Below, one piece after another: positions 8,373 through 14,793 of a DNA stretch of 14,932 bases (within the stretch, counting starts at the first letter, position 1; every line of letters starts with the position of its first letter). Under the pieces are notes generated by a model. It ran no database searches. It saw only the letters and a program-made list of their open reading frames with translations, and was not told the DNA's origin. Origin of the DNA: BRH-c54 sp032251145 (GTDB taxonomy: Bacteria; Bacteroidota; Bacteroidia; Flavobacteriales_E; Vicingaceae); contig JAVVER010000083.1 of the NCBI GenBank assembly GCA_032251145.1, forward strand, positions 1-14,932, given 5' to 3'. The position numbers and the translations under genes were made by a program.

Positions 8373-8408
8373 AAAAAAGCCGATGAAGATAATTTCATCG
8401 GCTTTTTT
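8373..8408 (+). terminator. Rho-independent terminator of the receptor operon
   Basis: A 15-bp stem, AAAAAAGCCGATGAA with TTCATCGGCTTTTTT, has a 6-base loop (8388-8393) and ends in a T run, starting 23 bases after the stop at 8349. The A run on the left would let it work leftward too. It marks the end of the three-gene rightward operon. Confidence 0.9.
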
Positions 8409-8427
8409 GTTATTTATTCAATCTATT

Positions 8428-8446
8428 AACCTGAGTTCAATTATTA
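8428..8446 (+). repeat. Dispersed repeat copy B
   Basis: AACCTGAGTTCAATTATTA differs by one base (A for G at position 12) from the copy at 11242. It lies 20 bases after the operon terminator and is oriented rightward. Confidence 0.7.
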
Positions 8447-8531
8447 ATCTATATACTACTATATATTAATAAATGGAGTTGGTTAAAGTTCGCAGAATTT
8501 ACGTTAAACCTACCCTACCCCGCACTCTTTT

Positions 8532-8566
8532 AACCTATGTTCGATTATTAAATGAGGCAATAGGTT
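8532..8566 (+). repeat. Dispersed repeat copy C with its own short inverted end
   Basis: AACCTATGTTCGATTATTA (8532-8550) matches the dispersed repeat with two changes. The changed part AACCTAT (8532-8538) pairs with ATAGGTT at 8560-8566, giving a 35-base hairpin unit. The matching change in both arms hints that pairing is being kept, but one case is weak evidence. Confidence 0.5.
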
Positions 8567-8569
8567 AAT

Positions 8570-8601
8570 AACCTGAATTCAATTATTATTTTAAAATTCA
8601 G
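8570..8601 (+). repeat. Dispersed repeat copy D with hairpin partner
   Basis: AACCTGAATTCAATTATTA (8570-8588) is a third rightward copy. Its CTGAATT (8573-8579) pairs with AATTCAG at 8595-8601, so this copy also has a nearby inverted partner. Confidence 0.55.
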
Positions 8602-8640
8602 ATCTTCACAAAAGTTAATATACAAGACACATAACCAAAG

Positions 8641-8704
8641 CTTTAGCGGGATAAAGCTAAAGGATATAACGCAGTAGATTGGCTTTTATGAGAAAGCGTT
8701 TTTA
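8641..8704. other. Possible structured RNA or relic hairpin pair
   Basis: Two nested-arm structures stand in tandem: CTTTAGC (8641-8647) with GCTAAAG (8656-8662), and AACGC (8668-8672) with GCGTT (8696-8700), the second running into a T-rich tail. On the plus strand the second could end a short transcript. No clear promoter precedes it and no RNA family is recognised. It may equally be decayed repeat DNA. Confidence 0.2.
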
Positions 8705-8793
8705 TTTTCCACTTATAAACAGTTTTAATACTTTCTTTAAAACAAACTCTTTTACATCGTTCTTTTTTTTTGGATACTAATTTTTTTAGTAAA

Positions 8794-8827
8794 AAAAAGA
8801 GCTAAACAAAATTGCTTAGCTCTTTTT
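8794..8827 (-). terminator. Terminator hairpin for ppiD (probably bidirectional)
   Basis: AAAAAGAGCTAA (8794-8805) pairs with TTAGCTCTTTTT (8816-8827) over a 10-base loop. On the minus strand the stem ends in a run of eight T, so it is a good intrinsic terminator for the leftward ppiD transcript. It lies about 190 bases beyond the ppiD stop, with the palindromic element in between. Confidence 0.75.
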
Positions 8828-8834
8828 ATATATA

Positions 8835-8995
8835 GAAGTTGTTTAAAGTCCAAATATAACCATGAAAATGAATTATTTTTTTGTAATACGAGGCATTTTT
8901 GACAAGCATAGCCATAGCTATGGTTGGAGGAAATAACAATGTAGTGCAAAAAAAGAAACATTTTTTAATTTATAGAGGGGACTTTAAACAACTTC
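8835..8995. mobile_element. 161-bp MITE-like extended palindrome with 17-bp terminal inverted repeats
   Basis: The ends are a perfect 17-bp inverted repeat: GAAGTTGTTTAAAGTCC (8835-8851) and its complement at 8979-8995. Inside, TTTTTTTGTAATAC faces GTAGTGCAAAAAAA as an imperfect second arm pair, and the centre is the 12-bp palindrome CCATAGCTATGG (8912-8923). The whole unit is thus close to one long hairpin. The trinucleotide ATA flanks both ends (8832-8834, 8996-8998), which could be a target duplication, although in AT-rich DNA this is weak. It contains no transposase. It lies in the 3' untranslated part of ppiD, between the stop codon and the terminator, and would be transcribed as a long hairpin. 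Confidence 0.65.
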
Positions 8996-9016
8996 ATAAA
9001 CAAGTTTATATATTTC

Positions 9017-11101
9017 TTAATAGAATTTATACCTTAAATCAACTACTCCGTATTTATCTTTTAGGGCTTCTAATGAACCCGAAGCTACAGAAGCGTATCT
9101 CGTATTTAGTTGTTGTTTAATATTAGCATAATCAGCTGTTTCAGGTGCAGGAATTACCTCGTCAACAAAAACCATAAACACTCCTGTATTTCCAACAATA
9201 GGTTTTTTAGAAATTTCTCCATTAGCAAGAGCAGATGTTACGCCAATTACTTTAGGTTCTTGTCCAATTCCTGGTACAGAATAAGCTGAAAAATTAACAG
9301 CAGAAGTTGTACTTAATGGCACGTCAATTTTTTCAGCTAGTTTTTGCACATCTGTTTCTCCTTCCATTTCTTTACTAATTATATCTCCTTTCTTTTTTTG
9401 TTTTGCAGCCATTTCCATTTCAATTAAAATTTGCTCTAATGGAGCAATTCCATCTTCTTTAACCTCAGCTAAATGTGCTACAACAAAAGTGTTATCAAAT
9501 TGCATAGGCTCACTAATTGCTCCTTTGTCGCTTTTATACGCCCACCTTACTAATTCTCTCGCACTACCAACACCTGCAATAGTTTTGTCACCAACTTTAA
9601 TATCATTTGCTTCTAATTTTTTATACTTAGCATCTTCCTTAGAAAGTGTTTCTATAAAAGCATCTGAAGAATTGTTTTCAGAATAAAATGAACTTACCTC
9701 AGCAAATATCTTATCGTAAGTTTCGCTACTTGGAGCAATGTTTAACGCTACTTTAGCTAACTGAACTTTCTTCACTTTTTCGCCTTGGTCTTGTATTTCA
9801 ATTAAGTGAAATCCAAATTGAGATTCAACAATTACTAAATCTCCTTTGTTACCATTAAAACAAGCATCTGCAAAAGGCTTAACCATACGTTCTTGAGTAA
9901 ACCATCCTAAATCACCACCTTCTACAGCAGATCCAACATCATCTGAATGTTCTTTTGCTATAGAAGCAAAATCACCACCATTTTTAATTACTGTTTTTAA
10001 AGAATCTAATTTTTTATACCCTGTAGAATCTCCCGGCTGAGTAGCATTTACCAAAATATGCCTAGCTTTTACCGAATCAGGAATTAGTTTAGTATCAGAA
10101 ATTTTAACAACGGCAAATGTGTTATTTTCTTCGTACGGACCAAACATTTCTCCTACTTCAGCAAAAAAGAAAGAAGAATCTATATTATAGGGAAAATCAT
10201 TTTGGTTAAAATATCTTTCGCTTAAAGGTAAATCTGAATTAAACACCACAAAGGCAGAATCACTTTCGGCAGTTTTAAAATCTTTTACAATATCATTAAG
10301 TTGAGCCATTATGGCTTCCCTATCTTCTTCAGAAGGCTCCACAACAAACTTAACATACTCAATAGAACGAGATGATTCTTGTTTAAACTCATGTTTATGT
10401 TCTTCGTAATAAGCTTTTATTTCAGCATCAGAAACAGTTACCGCACTATCTGGTATTGCGTTAAATCTTTTTACTACATACTTAATGGCTCTCTTTTCAT
10501 TTTCTTCTTTGTAAGCATTTTTAATCATTACCGTTGTAGCAAACATCCCTTTAGTAATAAGTGTATTGTACTTTGAAGACATTCTTTCTTGAATTAATCC
10601 ATCTTCAAATAGTAACCACTGATTTTTTCTATCAGCGGGCATATTATCAATCCCTTTTAAAAAGCTAATTACTTGATTAGGATCAAAAACATTTGTTTCT
10701 GGATTTGTAAACGATTGTTTAATTTGAGGATGAGGATTTGGGCCTGTAATCATATCATCTAATTCTCTCGGGCTAACATCTAAACCAAGAATTTGATATT
10801 GCTTTACCAACAATTCTTCACGAATAATATCGTTCCAAACCTGCTCCTTAATAGATTCTCTTGTTTGAGCATCTGCAGGACCATTGTTCATTTCGTATTG
10901 AGCAATAAACTGATTTAGTTTTCTATCAAAATCTCTAGCTGAAATTTCAATATCACCTATCTCTCCAACATTTGTATTGCTAGAACTAAAAAAAGATTGC
11001 CCAGATTGAAGCATATCTCCTAAAATAAACGCCAACATTGCTACTCCTATAATGATTAAAAGTAGTGATGATTTTTCTCTGATTTTTCCTATTACTGCCA
11101 T
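9017..11101 (-). CDS. ppiD: Membrane-anchored peptidyl-prolyl isomerase (PpiD/SurA type)
   Basis: A 694-residue protein starting at a clear ATG. Residues about 12-29 are one membrane anchor (SLLLIIIGVAMLAFILGDM), preceded by a short basic N-terminus as in PpiD. Residues about 40-240 form a SurA_N-type chaperone region. Residues about 342-440 are a parvulin rotamase domain (VKARHILV, GGDFASIAKEHSDD, GGDLGWF, FGFHLIEI). The remainder is a second, degenerate PPIase-like or chaperone region typical of Bacteroidota versions, which are longer than the 623-residue E. coli protein. It should sit in the inner membrane facing the periplasm and help exported proteins fold, including the surface proteins encoded nearby, though nothing shows a specific link. 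It is transcribed alone, with repeat-bearing gene-free DNA on both sides. Confidence 0.9.
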   Translation of the reverse strand: MAVIGKIREKSSLLLIIIGVAMLAFILGDMLQSGQSFFSSSNTNVGEIGDIEISARDFDRKLNQFIAQYEMNNGPADAQTRESIKEQVWNDIIREELLVKQYQILGLDVSPRELDDMITGPNPHPQIKQSFTNPETNVFDPNQVISFLKGIDNMPADRKNQWLLFEDGLIQERMSSKYNTLITKGMFATTVMIKNAYKEENEKRAIKYVVKRFNAIPDSAVTVSDAEIKAYYEEHKHEFKQESSRSIEYVKFVVEPSEEDREAIMAQLNDIVKDFKTAESDSAFVVFNSDLPLSERYFNQNDFPYNIDSSFFFAEVGEMFGPYEENNTFAVVKISDTKLIPDSVKARHILVNATQPGDSTGYKKLDSLKTVIKNGGDFASIAKEHSDDVGSAVEGGDLGWFTQERMVKPFADACFNGNKGDLVIVESQFGFHLIEIQDQGEKVKKVQLAKVALNIAPSSETYDKIFAEVSSFYSENNSSDAFIETLSKEDAKYKKLEANDIKVGDKTIAGVGSARELVRWAYKSDKGAISEPMQFDNTFVVAHLAEVKEDGIAPLEQILIEMEMAAKQKKKGDIISKEMEGETDVQKLAEKIDVPLSTTSAVNFSAYSVPGIGQEPKVIGVTSALANGEISKKPIVGNTGVFMVFVDEVIPAPETADYANIKQQLNTRYASVASGSLEALKDKYGVVDLRYKFY

Positions 11102-11241
11102 ATTAATTTTTTAAGTTTTTTTCGGGCTGCGAATATACGATAGTATTATCATATAAAAAAGTGTTTTTTTATGGTATTATTTTATGTTTTCTTATAATCA
11201 CTCCCAATAAAGATTTTAGTTACACAGTTTTAACACTTAAA

Positions 11242-11331
11242 AACCTGAGTTCGATTATTATTTCATCATTTTTAGTTGAAACTTACTATTTACAAGTGGT
11301 CTGAATTCAAAAGAATAATCGAACTCAGGTT
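11242..11331. mobile_element. 90-bp inverted-repeat element made of the dispersed repeat
   Basis: AACCTGAGTTCGATTATT (11242-11259) and its exact reverse complement (11314-11331) form perfect 18-bp terminal inverted repeats around a 54-base spacer. A third partial rightward copy, CTGAATTC, sits inside at 11301-11308. Runs of A flank both ends, so a target duplication is possible but uninformative. It has no coding capacity. It looks like a MITE or REP-like pair and shows that the single copies at 41, 8428, 8532 and 8570 may be solo ends of the same family. Confidence 0.6.
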
Positions 11332-11441
11332 AAAAGTAAAACAAATATACTCGCTTTATGTTTTTATTAATATTTTTTGGCTTCATTATTTTATGTATTT
11401 GTGTATTTGAGGGTGTTTTGTTAAACACAATTGATGTTAAA

Positions 11442-11449
11442 TAGATTGT
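11442..11449 (+). promoter_or_regulatory. Candidate promoter for gpsA-iaaA
   Basis: TAGATTGT is an imperfect match to TAnnTTTG, with a TTG at 11418-11420, 21 bases upstream, giving acceptable Bacteroidota spacing. A rival is the exact match TAGGTTTG at 11489-11496, but it ends only four bases before the ATG and would give an essentially leaderless message. Neither can be settled by eye. Confidence 0.3.
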
Positions 11450-11500
11450 ATTTTTAATTAAATTAGTAGTTCATTTTGAAAAAATATGTAGGTTTGCTAT

Positions 11501-12496
11501 ATGGAAAATCAAAGAATTGCTGTTTTAGGAGGTGGTAGCTGGGCTACTGCTATAGTAAAAATACTCACAGAAAACCTATCTCAAGTAAATTGGTGGATGA
11601 GAGATGCTGAAGCTATTCAGCACATTAAAAAATTTGATAATAACCCCAGGTATTTACCAGCTATTCAGTTTGAAACGGAAAAATTGAATATGAATACCAA
11701 TTTACAAGAAATTGTAGATCAATCGGATATATTAATTGTTGCCGTTCCTTCAGCATTTATAGCCAAAGCGTTTGACGAAGTAAATATTAAAGGCATTGAA
11801 AATAAGATAATTATTTCTGCTATTAAAGGCGTTATTCCTGAATACAATCAAATTCCGGCTGAATATTTTCACATTAACTTTAATGTTCCTTATAATAGAA
11901 TTGGAATGATTGCAGGGCCTTGTCATGCTGAAGAGGTAGCAATGGAAAGATTGTCGTATTTAACTATTGCTTGCGAAAATCAAGAAATAGCTGAATATTT
12001 AGCTGGAGCAATGTCGTGCAGATACATTAACACCACTACTTCTGATGATTTGTTTGGAACAGAACTTTCGGCAATTTTAAAGAACGTGTATGCTGTTGCT
12101 AGTGGTATTTGCAATGGATTGGGCTATGGAGATAACTTTCAGGCAGTATTAATAGCTTGTGCTACAAGAGAAACTAAAAATTTTATAGATGCCATTCATC
12201 CCATCCATAGAGATGTAAATTCATCTGCATATTTGGGAGATTTGTTGGTTACCGCTTATTCGCAATTTTCTCGTAACAGAAATTTTGGAAGTATGGTAGG
12301 TAAAGGTTATTCGGTGCGTTCGGCTCAAATAGAAATGAACATGGTTGCCGAAGGTTATTATGCTGCCAAAGGAATTTATGAAATCAACAAAAAATATAAT
12401 GTTGAACTTCCAATTGTTGATGCAGTTTATCATATTCTGTATGAGAAAATTTCGCCCATTATGGAAATGAAAATCCTTACGGGAAAATTATCTTAA
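11501..12496 (+). CDS. gpsA: Glycerol-3-phosphate dehydrogenase [NAD(P)+]
   Basis: A 331-residue cytoplasmic enzyme that makes sn-glycerol 3-phosphate from dihydroxyacetone phosphate for phospholipid synthesis; the length is normal. The N-terminal Rossmann domain shows IAVLGGGSWATA (residues 6-17), AVPSAFI (81-87) and SAIKG with Lys109. The C-terminal domain has ELSAILKNVYAVASG with catalytic Lys194, GDLL with Asp247, and SRNRNFG (257-263). The substrate loop reads GPCHAEEVAMERLSY where the proteobacterial form has GPSFA, a substitution I recall as usual in Bacteroidota. It starts at an ATG right after a possible -7 element and is followed 19 bases later by the isoaspartyl peptidase gene, so the two are probably co-transcribed, with no obvious metabolic link. 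Confidence 0.95.
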   Translation: MENQRIAVLGGGSWATAIVKILTENLSQVNWWMRDAEAIQHIKKFDNNPRYLPAIQFETEKLNMNTNLQEIVDQSDILIVAVPSAFIAKAFDEVNIKGIENKIIISAIKGVIPEYNQIPAEYFHINFNVPYNRIGMIAGPCHAEEVAMERLSYLTIACENQEIAEYLAGAMSCRYINTTTSDDLFGTELSAILKNVYAVASGICNGLGYGDNFQAVLIACATRETKNFIDAIHPIHRDVNSSAYLGDLLVTAYSQFSRNRNFGSMVGKGYSVRSAQIEMNMVAEGYYAAKGIYEINKKYNVELPIVDAVYHILYEKISPIMEMKILTGKLS

Positions 12497-12515
12497 AAAC
12501 TTAATTTCTTTACAC

Positions 12516-13550
12516 ATGAAAAATGTTTTGTTAGTTATATTTTTCATCACATTTTCGATGTTTTCTTTTTCTCAAAATCAACCAATTATGAGTGAAAATT
12601 TTGTTATTGTAATTCACGGTGGTGCAGGTACCATTTTGAAAAAAAATATGTCAGACGAACAAGAAAAGGCATATCAAGAAAAACTTCAGGAATCACTAGA
12701 TTCTGGCTATGCGATATTAAAAAGCGGTGGCACTGCAATAGCTGCCATAGAAAAAGCAATAGTAGTGATGGAAGATTCTCCACTTTTTAATGCGGGCAAA
12801 GGAGCAGTTTATACCAATGCAGCTACCAATGAATTAGATGCCTCTATAATGGATGGAAAAACACTTAATGCTGGAGCAATTTCGGGAGTGAGCCATATAA
12901 AAAATCCTATAAAATTAGCTCGAGTGGTAATGGAAAAATCAGAACATGTAATGTTAAGTGGCAAGGGTGCTGAAAATTTTGCTAAACAACATCAACTTGA
13001 GGTGGTAGATTCTGCTTATTTTTATGATGAACACCGATTAAACCAATTAAATAAAATAAAGAAAACAGAAAAAATTCAACTCGACCATACTGATGTTGAT
13101 GAACAAGGAGATATAACAGAAGTTATAGATAGTAAATTTGGTACAGTAGGAGCAATTGCATTAGATAAACATGGTAACTTAGCTGCTGCAACCTCTACAG
13201 GAGGTATGACTAACAAAAAATATGGCAGAATTGGAGATTCTTCTATTATTGGAGCAGGAACTTATGCTAATAATGCTACTTGTGCAGTTTCTTGCACTGG
13301 ACATGGAGAGTTTTTTATCAGAAATGTAGTAGCTTACGATATTGCTGCCTTAATGGAATATAAAAACTTAAGTTTGGCAGATGCTGCTAATTATGTAGTA
13401 AATGAGAAATTGGTTCGGCTAGGCGGTAATGGTGGGTTAATTGCTATTGATAAAGATGGAAATATAGCCATGCCTTTTAATACTTCCGGAATGTATAGGG
13501 CATTTAAAAACTCAAGAGGCGAATCAAAGGTGTTAATATTTAGAGAATAA
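12516..13550 (+). CDS. iaaA: Exported isoaspartyl peptidase / plant-type L-asparaginase (Ntn hydrolase)
   Basis: A 344-residue precursor with an N-terminal signal peptide (MKNVLLVIFF to FSFSQ, residues 1-20) before the usual VIVIHGGAGT start of the family. It should self-cleave between Gly209 and Thr210 (KFG-TVG) to give alpha and beta chains with Thr210 as nucleophile. Spacing of the other active-site residues matches the E. coli enzyme as I recall it: Thr228 (STGG), Arg238 and Asp241 (GRIGDSS), Thr261-Gly262 (CTGHGE). It hydrolyses isoaspartyl dipeptides and asparagine. The signal peptide moves it to the periplasm or outside, whereas the E. coli enzyme is cytoplasmic, so here it may serve peptide scavenging or clean-up of damaged exported peptides. 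It sits downstream of gpsA and converges with bshA, with only 27 bases between the stop codons. Confidence 0.92.
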   Translation: MKNVLLVIFFITFSMFSFSQNQPIMSENFVIVIHGGAGTILKKNMSDEQEKAYQEKLQESLDSGYAILKSGGTAIAAIEKAIVVMEDSPLFNAGKGAVYTNAATNELDASIMDGKTLNAGAISGVSHIKNPIKLARVVMEKSEHVMLSGKGAENFAKQHQLEVVDSAYFYDEHRLNQLNKIKKTEKIQLDHTDVDEQGDITEVIDSKFGTVGAIALDKHGNLAAATSTGGMTNKKYGRIGDSSIIGAGTYANNATCAVSCTGHGEFFIRNVVAYDIAALMEYKNLSLADAANYVVNEKLVRLGGNGGLIAIDKDGNIAMPFNTSGMYRAFKNSRGESKVLIFRE

Positions 13551-13577
13551 TACCCAAACAAAGAGGTTTAATAAAAT

Positions 13578-14705
13578 TTATTTCCCAAGCAATTTTTTGT
13601 AAATAGCTTCGTATTGAGGTAGAATTTTTTGTATCTCAAACTTTTTTGCTTGTTCAAAAGCATTGGTTTTAAATTGATTTAGTGTTGTTTGGTTAGATAA
13701 AATTTGTAGAGCATTTTTAGCCATATCTTCAACATCTCCAACATTGCTTAAAAACCCAGAAAAACCGTGCTGATTTACTTCCGGAATACCACCAGCATTA
13801 CTCGAAATTACAGGGATTTTTGCAGCCATTGCCTCAAGTGCTGCCAAACCAAAGCTTTCGGAAGAGGAAGTAAGTAAAAACAAATCGGATGCGGCTAAAA
13901 TACGTTCTGTATCTTTTAATTTTCCTAAAAAATGAACTAAATGACAGGTTTTTTGATTTCTACAAAACTCTTCTAATCGGTAGCGTTCAGGACCATCGCC
14001 AACCAACAATAACTTTGCAGGAATTTGTTTTCTAACCAAGTCAAATACTCTAATTACATCTTCCACTCGTTTTACTTTTCGGAAATTAGAAACGTGTATC
14101 AATAGTTTTTCTCCATTTGGAGCAAAGTTTTTGCGAATAAACTCCAATTCTCCAAGGTTTTTATATTCGTTTAAACATATAAAATTAGGAATAACATCGA
14201 TGTTTCGTTTAATCTTAAAATGGTTTAATGTATCTTGTTTTAAACTTTCGGAAACGGCAGTAACAGCATTAGATTCGTTTATCGCAAAAGTAATTACTGG
14301 TTCAAACGATTTATCTTTCCCCACAAGGGTAATGTCAGTCCCGTGCAAAGTAGTAATAAATGGAATATGAATACCTTCCGATTGTAAAATATGCTGTGCC
14401 ATATAGGCAGCCGAAGCATGAGGAATTGCATAATGTACGTGCAAAATGTCTAACTTTTCAAATTTTACTACATCCACCAATTTGCTTGTTAAAACCAATT
14501 CATAAGGTTGATAATCAAACAAAGGATAATTGGTAACTTTTACTTCGTGATAAAAAATATTTTCGGAAAACAAATCCAACTTAAAAGGTTGTTGATACGA
14601 AATAAAATGAACTTTATTTCCTTTTGCCGCTAAGGCTTTTCCAAGCTCTGTGGCAACAACACCACTTCCTCCAAAGGTTGGGTAACAAACTATTCCAATT
14701 TTCAT
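13578..14705 (-). CDS. bshA: N-acetyl-alpha-D-glucosaminyl L-malate synthase BshA
   Basis: A 375-residue GT4 glycosyltransferase of normal length that makes the first intermediate of bacillithiol from UDP-GlcNAc and L-malate in the cytoplasm. Diagnostic stretches are YPTFGGSGVVATELG (residues 8-22), HVHYAIPHA (89-97), TTLHGTDITLVG (118-129), VSNFRKVKR (205-213), LVGDGPER (234-241), and the EX7E pair Glu283/Glu291 in ESFGLAALE with NAGGIPE after it. These match BshA rather than general GT4 enzymes. The start is the first ATG of the frame with a beta-strand directly after it. It follows the M16 peptidase gene by 88 bases that can fold into alternative hairpins. The gene implies that this organism uses bacillithiol as a low-molecular-weight thiol; the later genes bshB and bshC are not in the window. 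Confidence 0.95.
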   Translation of the reverse strand: MKIGIVCYPTFGGSGVVATELGKALAAKGNKVHFISYQQPFKLDLFSENIFYHEVKVTNYPLFDYQPYELVLTSKLVDVVKFEKLDILHVHYAIPHASAAYMAQHILQSEGIHIPFITTLHGTDITLVGKDKSFEPVITFAINESNAVTAVSESLKQDTLNHFKIKRNIDVIPNFICLNEYKNLGELEFIRKNFAPNGEKLLIHVSNFRKVKRVEDVIRVFDLVRKQIPAKLLLVGDGPERYRLEEFCRNQKTCHLVHFLGKLKDTERILAASDLFLLTSSSESFGLAALEAMAAKIPVISSNAGGIPEVNQHGFSGFLSNVGDVEDMAKNALQILSNQTTLNQFKTNAFEQAKKFEIQKILPQYEAIYKKLLGK

Positions 14706-14725
14706 GTGTTTATTTTAATCTTATT

Positions 14726-14758
14726 AAAGGCCTTTTTATGAAGGCTTAAAATTAAGCC
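14726..14758 (-). promoter_or_regulatory. Mutually exclusive hairpins upstream of bshA
   Basis: On the minus strand, between the M16 peptidase stop and the bshA start, GGCTTAA pairs with TTAAGCC (14743-14758). The second arm can instead pair further on: GCCTT (14741-14745) with AAGGC (14730-14734). The shared arm means only one can form. This may be a weak terminator or attenuator for the upstream gene, or chance in AT-rich DNA. Confidence 0.3.
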
Positions 14759-14793
14759 AATTGTATCAGGCAAAAAAGGTAAAATAAGTTAAA

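Larger units (their letters stand above)
8409..9016. other. Gene-free stretch with repeats and hairpins
   Basis: About 600 bases between the operon terminator and the end of ppiD hold no convincing gene. Short frames here (8752-8961 minus, 8899-9120 plus) are low-complexity and lie in the palindromic element or opposite ppiD. The stretch contains three dispersed-repeat copies, a possible structured RNA, a terminator hairpin and a 161-bp inverted-repeat element, listed separately. I see nothing in 8447-8531 beyond AT-rich DNA with a short GC-richer patch. Confidence 0.75.
11102..11500. other. Divergent gene-free stretch between ppiD and gpsA
   Basis: About 400 AT-rich bases without a gene. 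They should carry promoters for both flanking genes: on the minus strand TATATTCG near 11130-11137 is a weak -7 candidate for ppiD, and candidates for gpsA are listed separately. The middle is occupied by the 90-bp inverted-repeat element. GTGTTT (11413-11418) and AAACAC (11423-11428) form a small hairpin upstream of gpsA. Confidence 0.65.

Noticed and set aside
8428..8588. CRISPR array from the three same-direction repeats
   Set aside because: The copies are divergent, unequally spaced (104 and 38 bases start to start), have no spacers of uniform size, and no cas genes are nearby.
8641..8704. tRNA gene
   Set aside because: The stems do not make a cloverleaf and no T-loop or anticodon arm pattern is present.
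8752..9120. Short frames at 8752-8961 (minus) and 8899-9120 (plus)
   Set aside because: They are composed of the palindromic element, the terminator and antisense ppiD sequence, with low-complexity translations.
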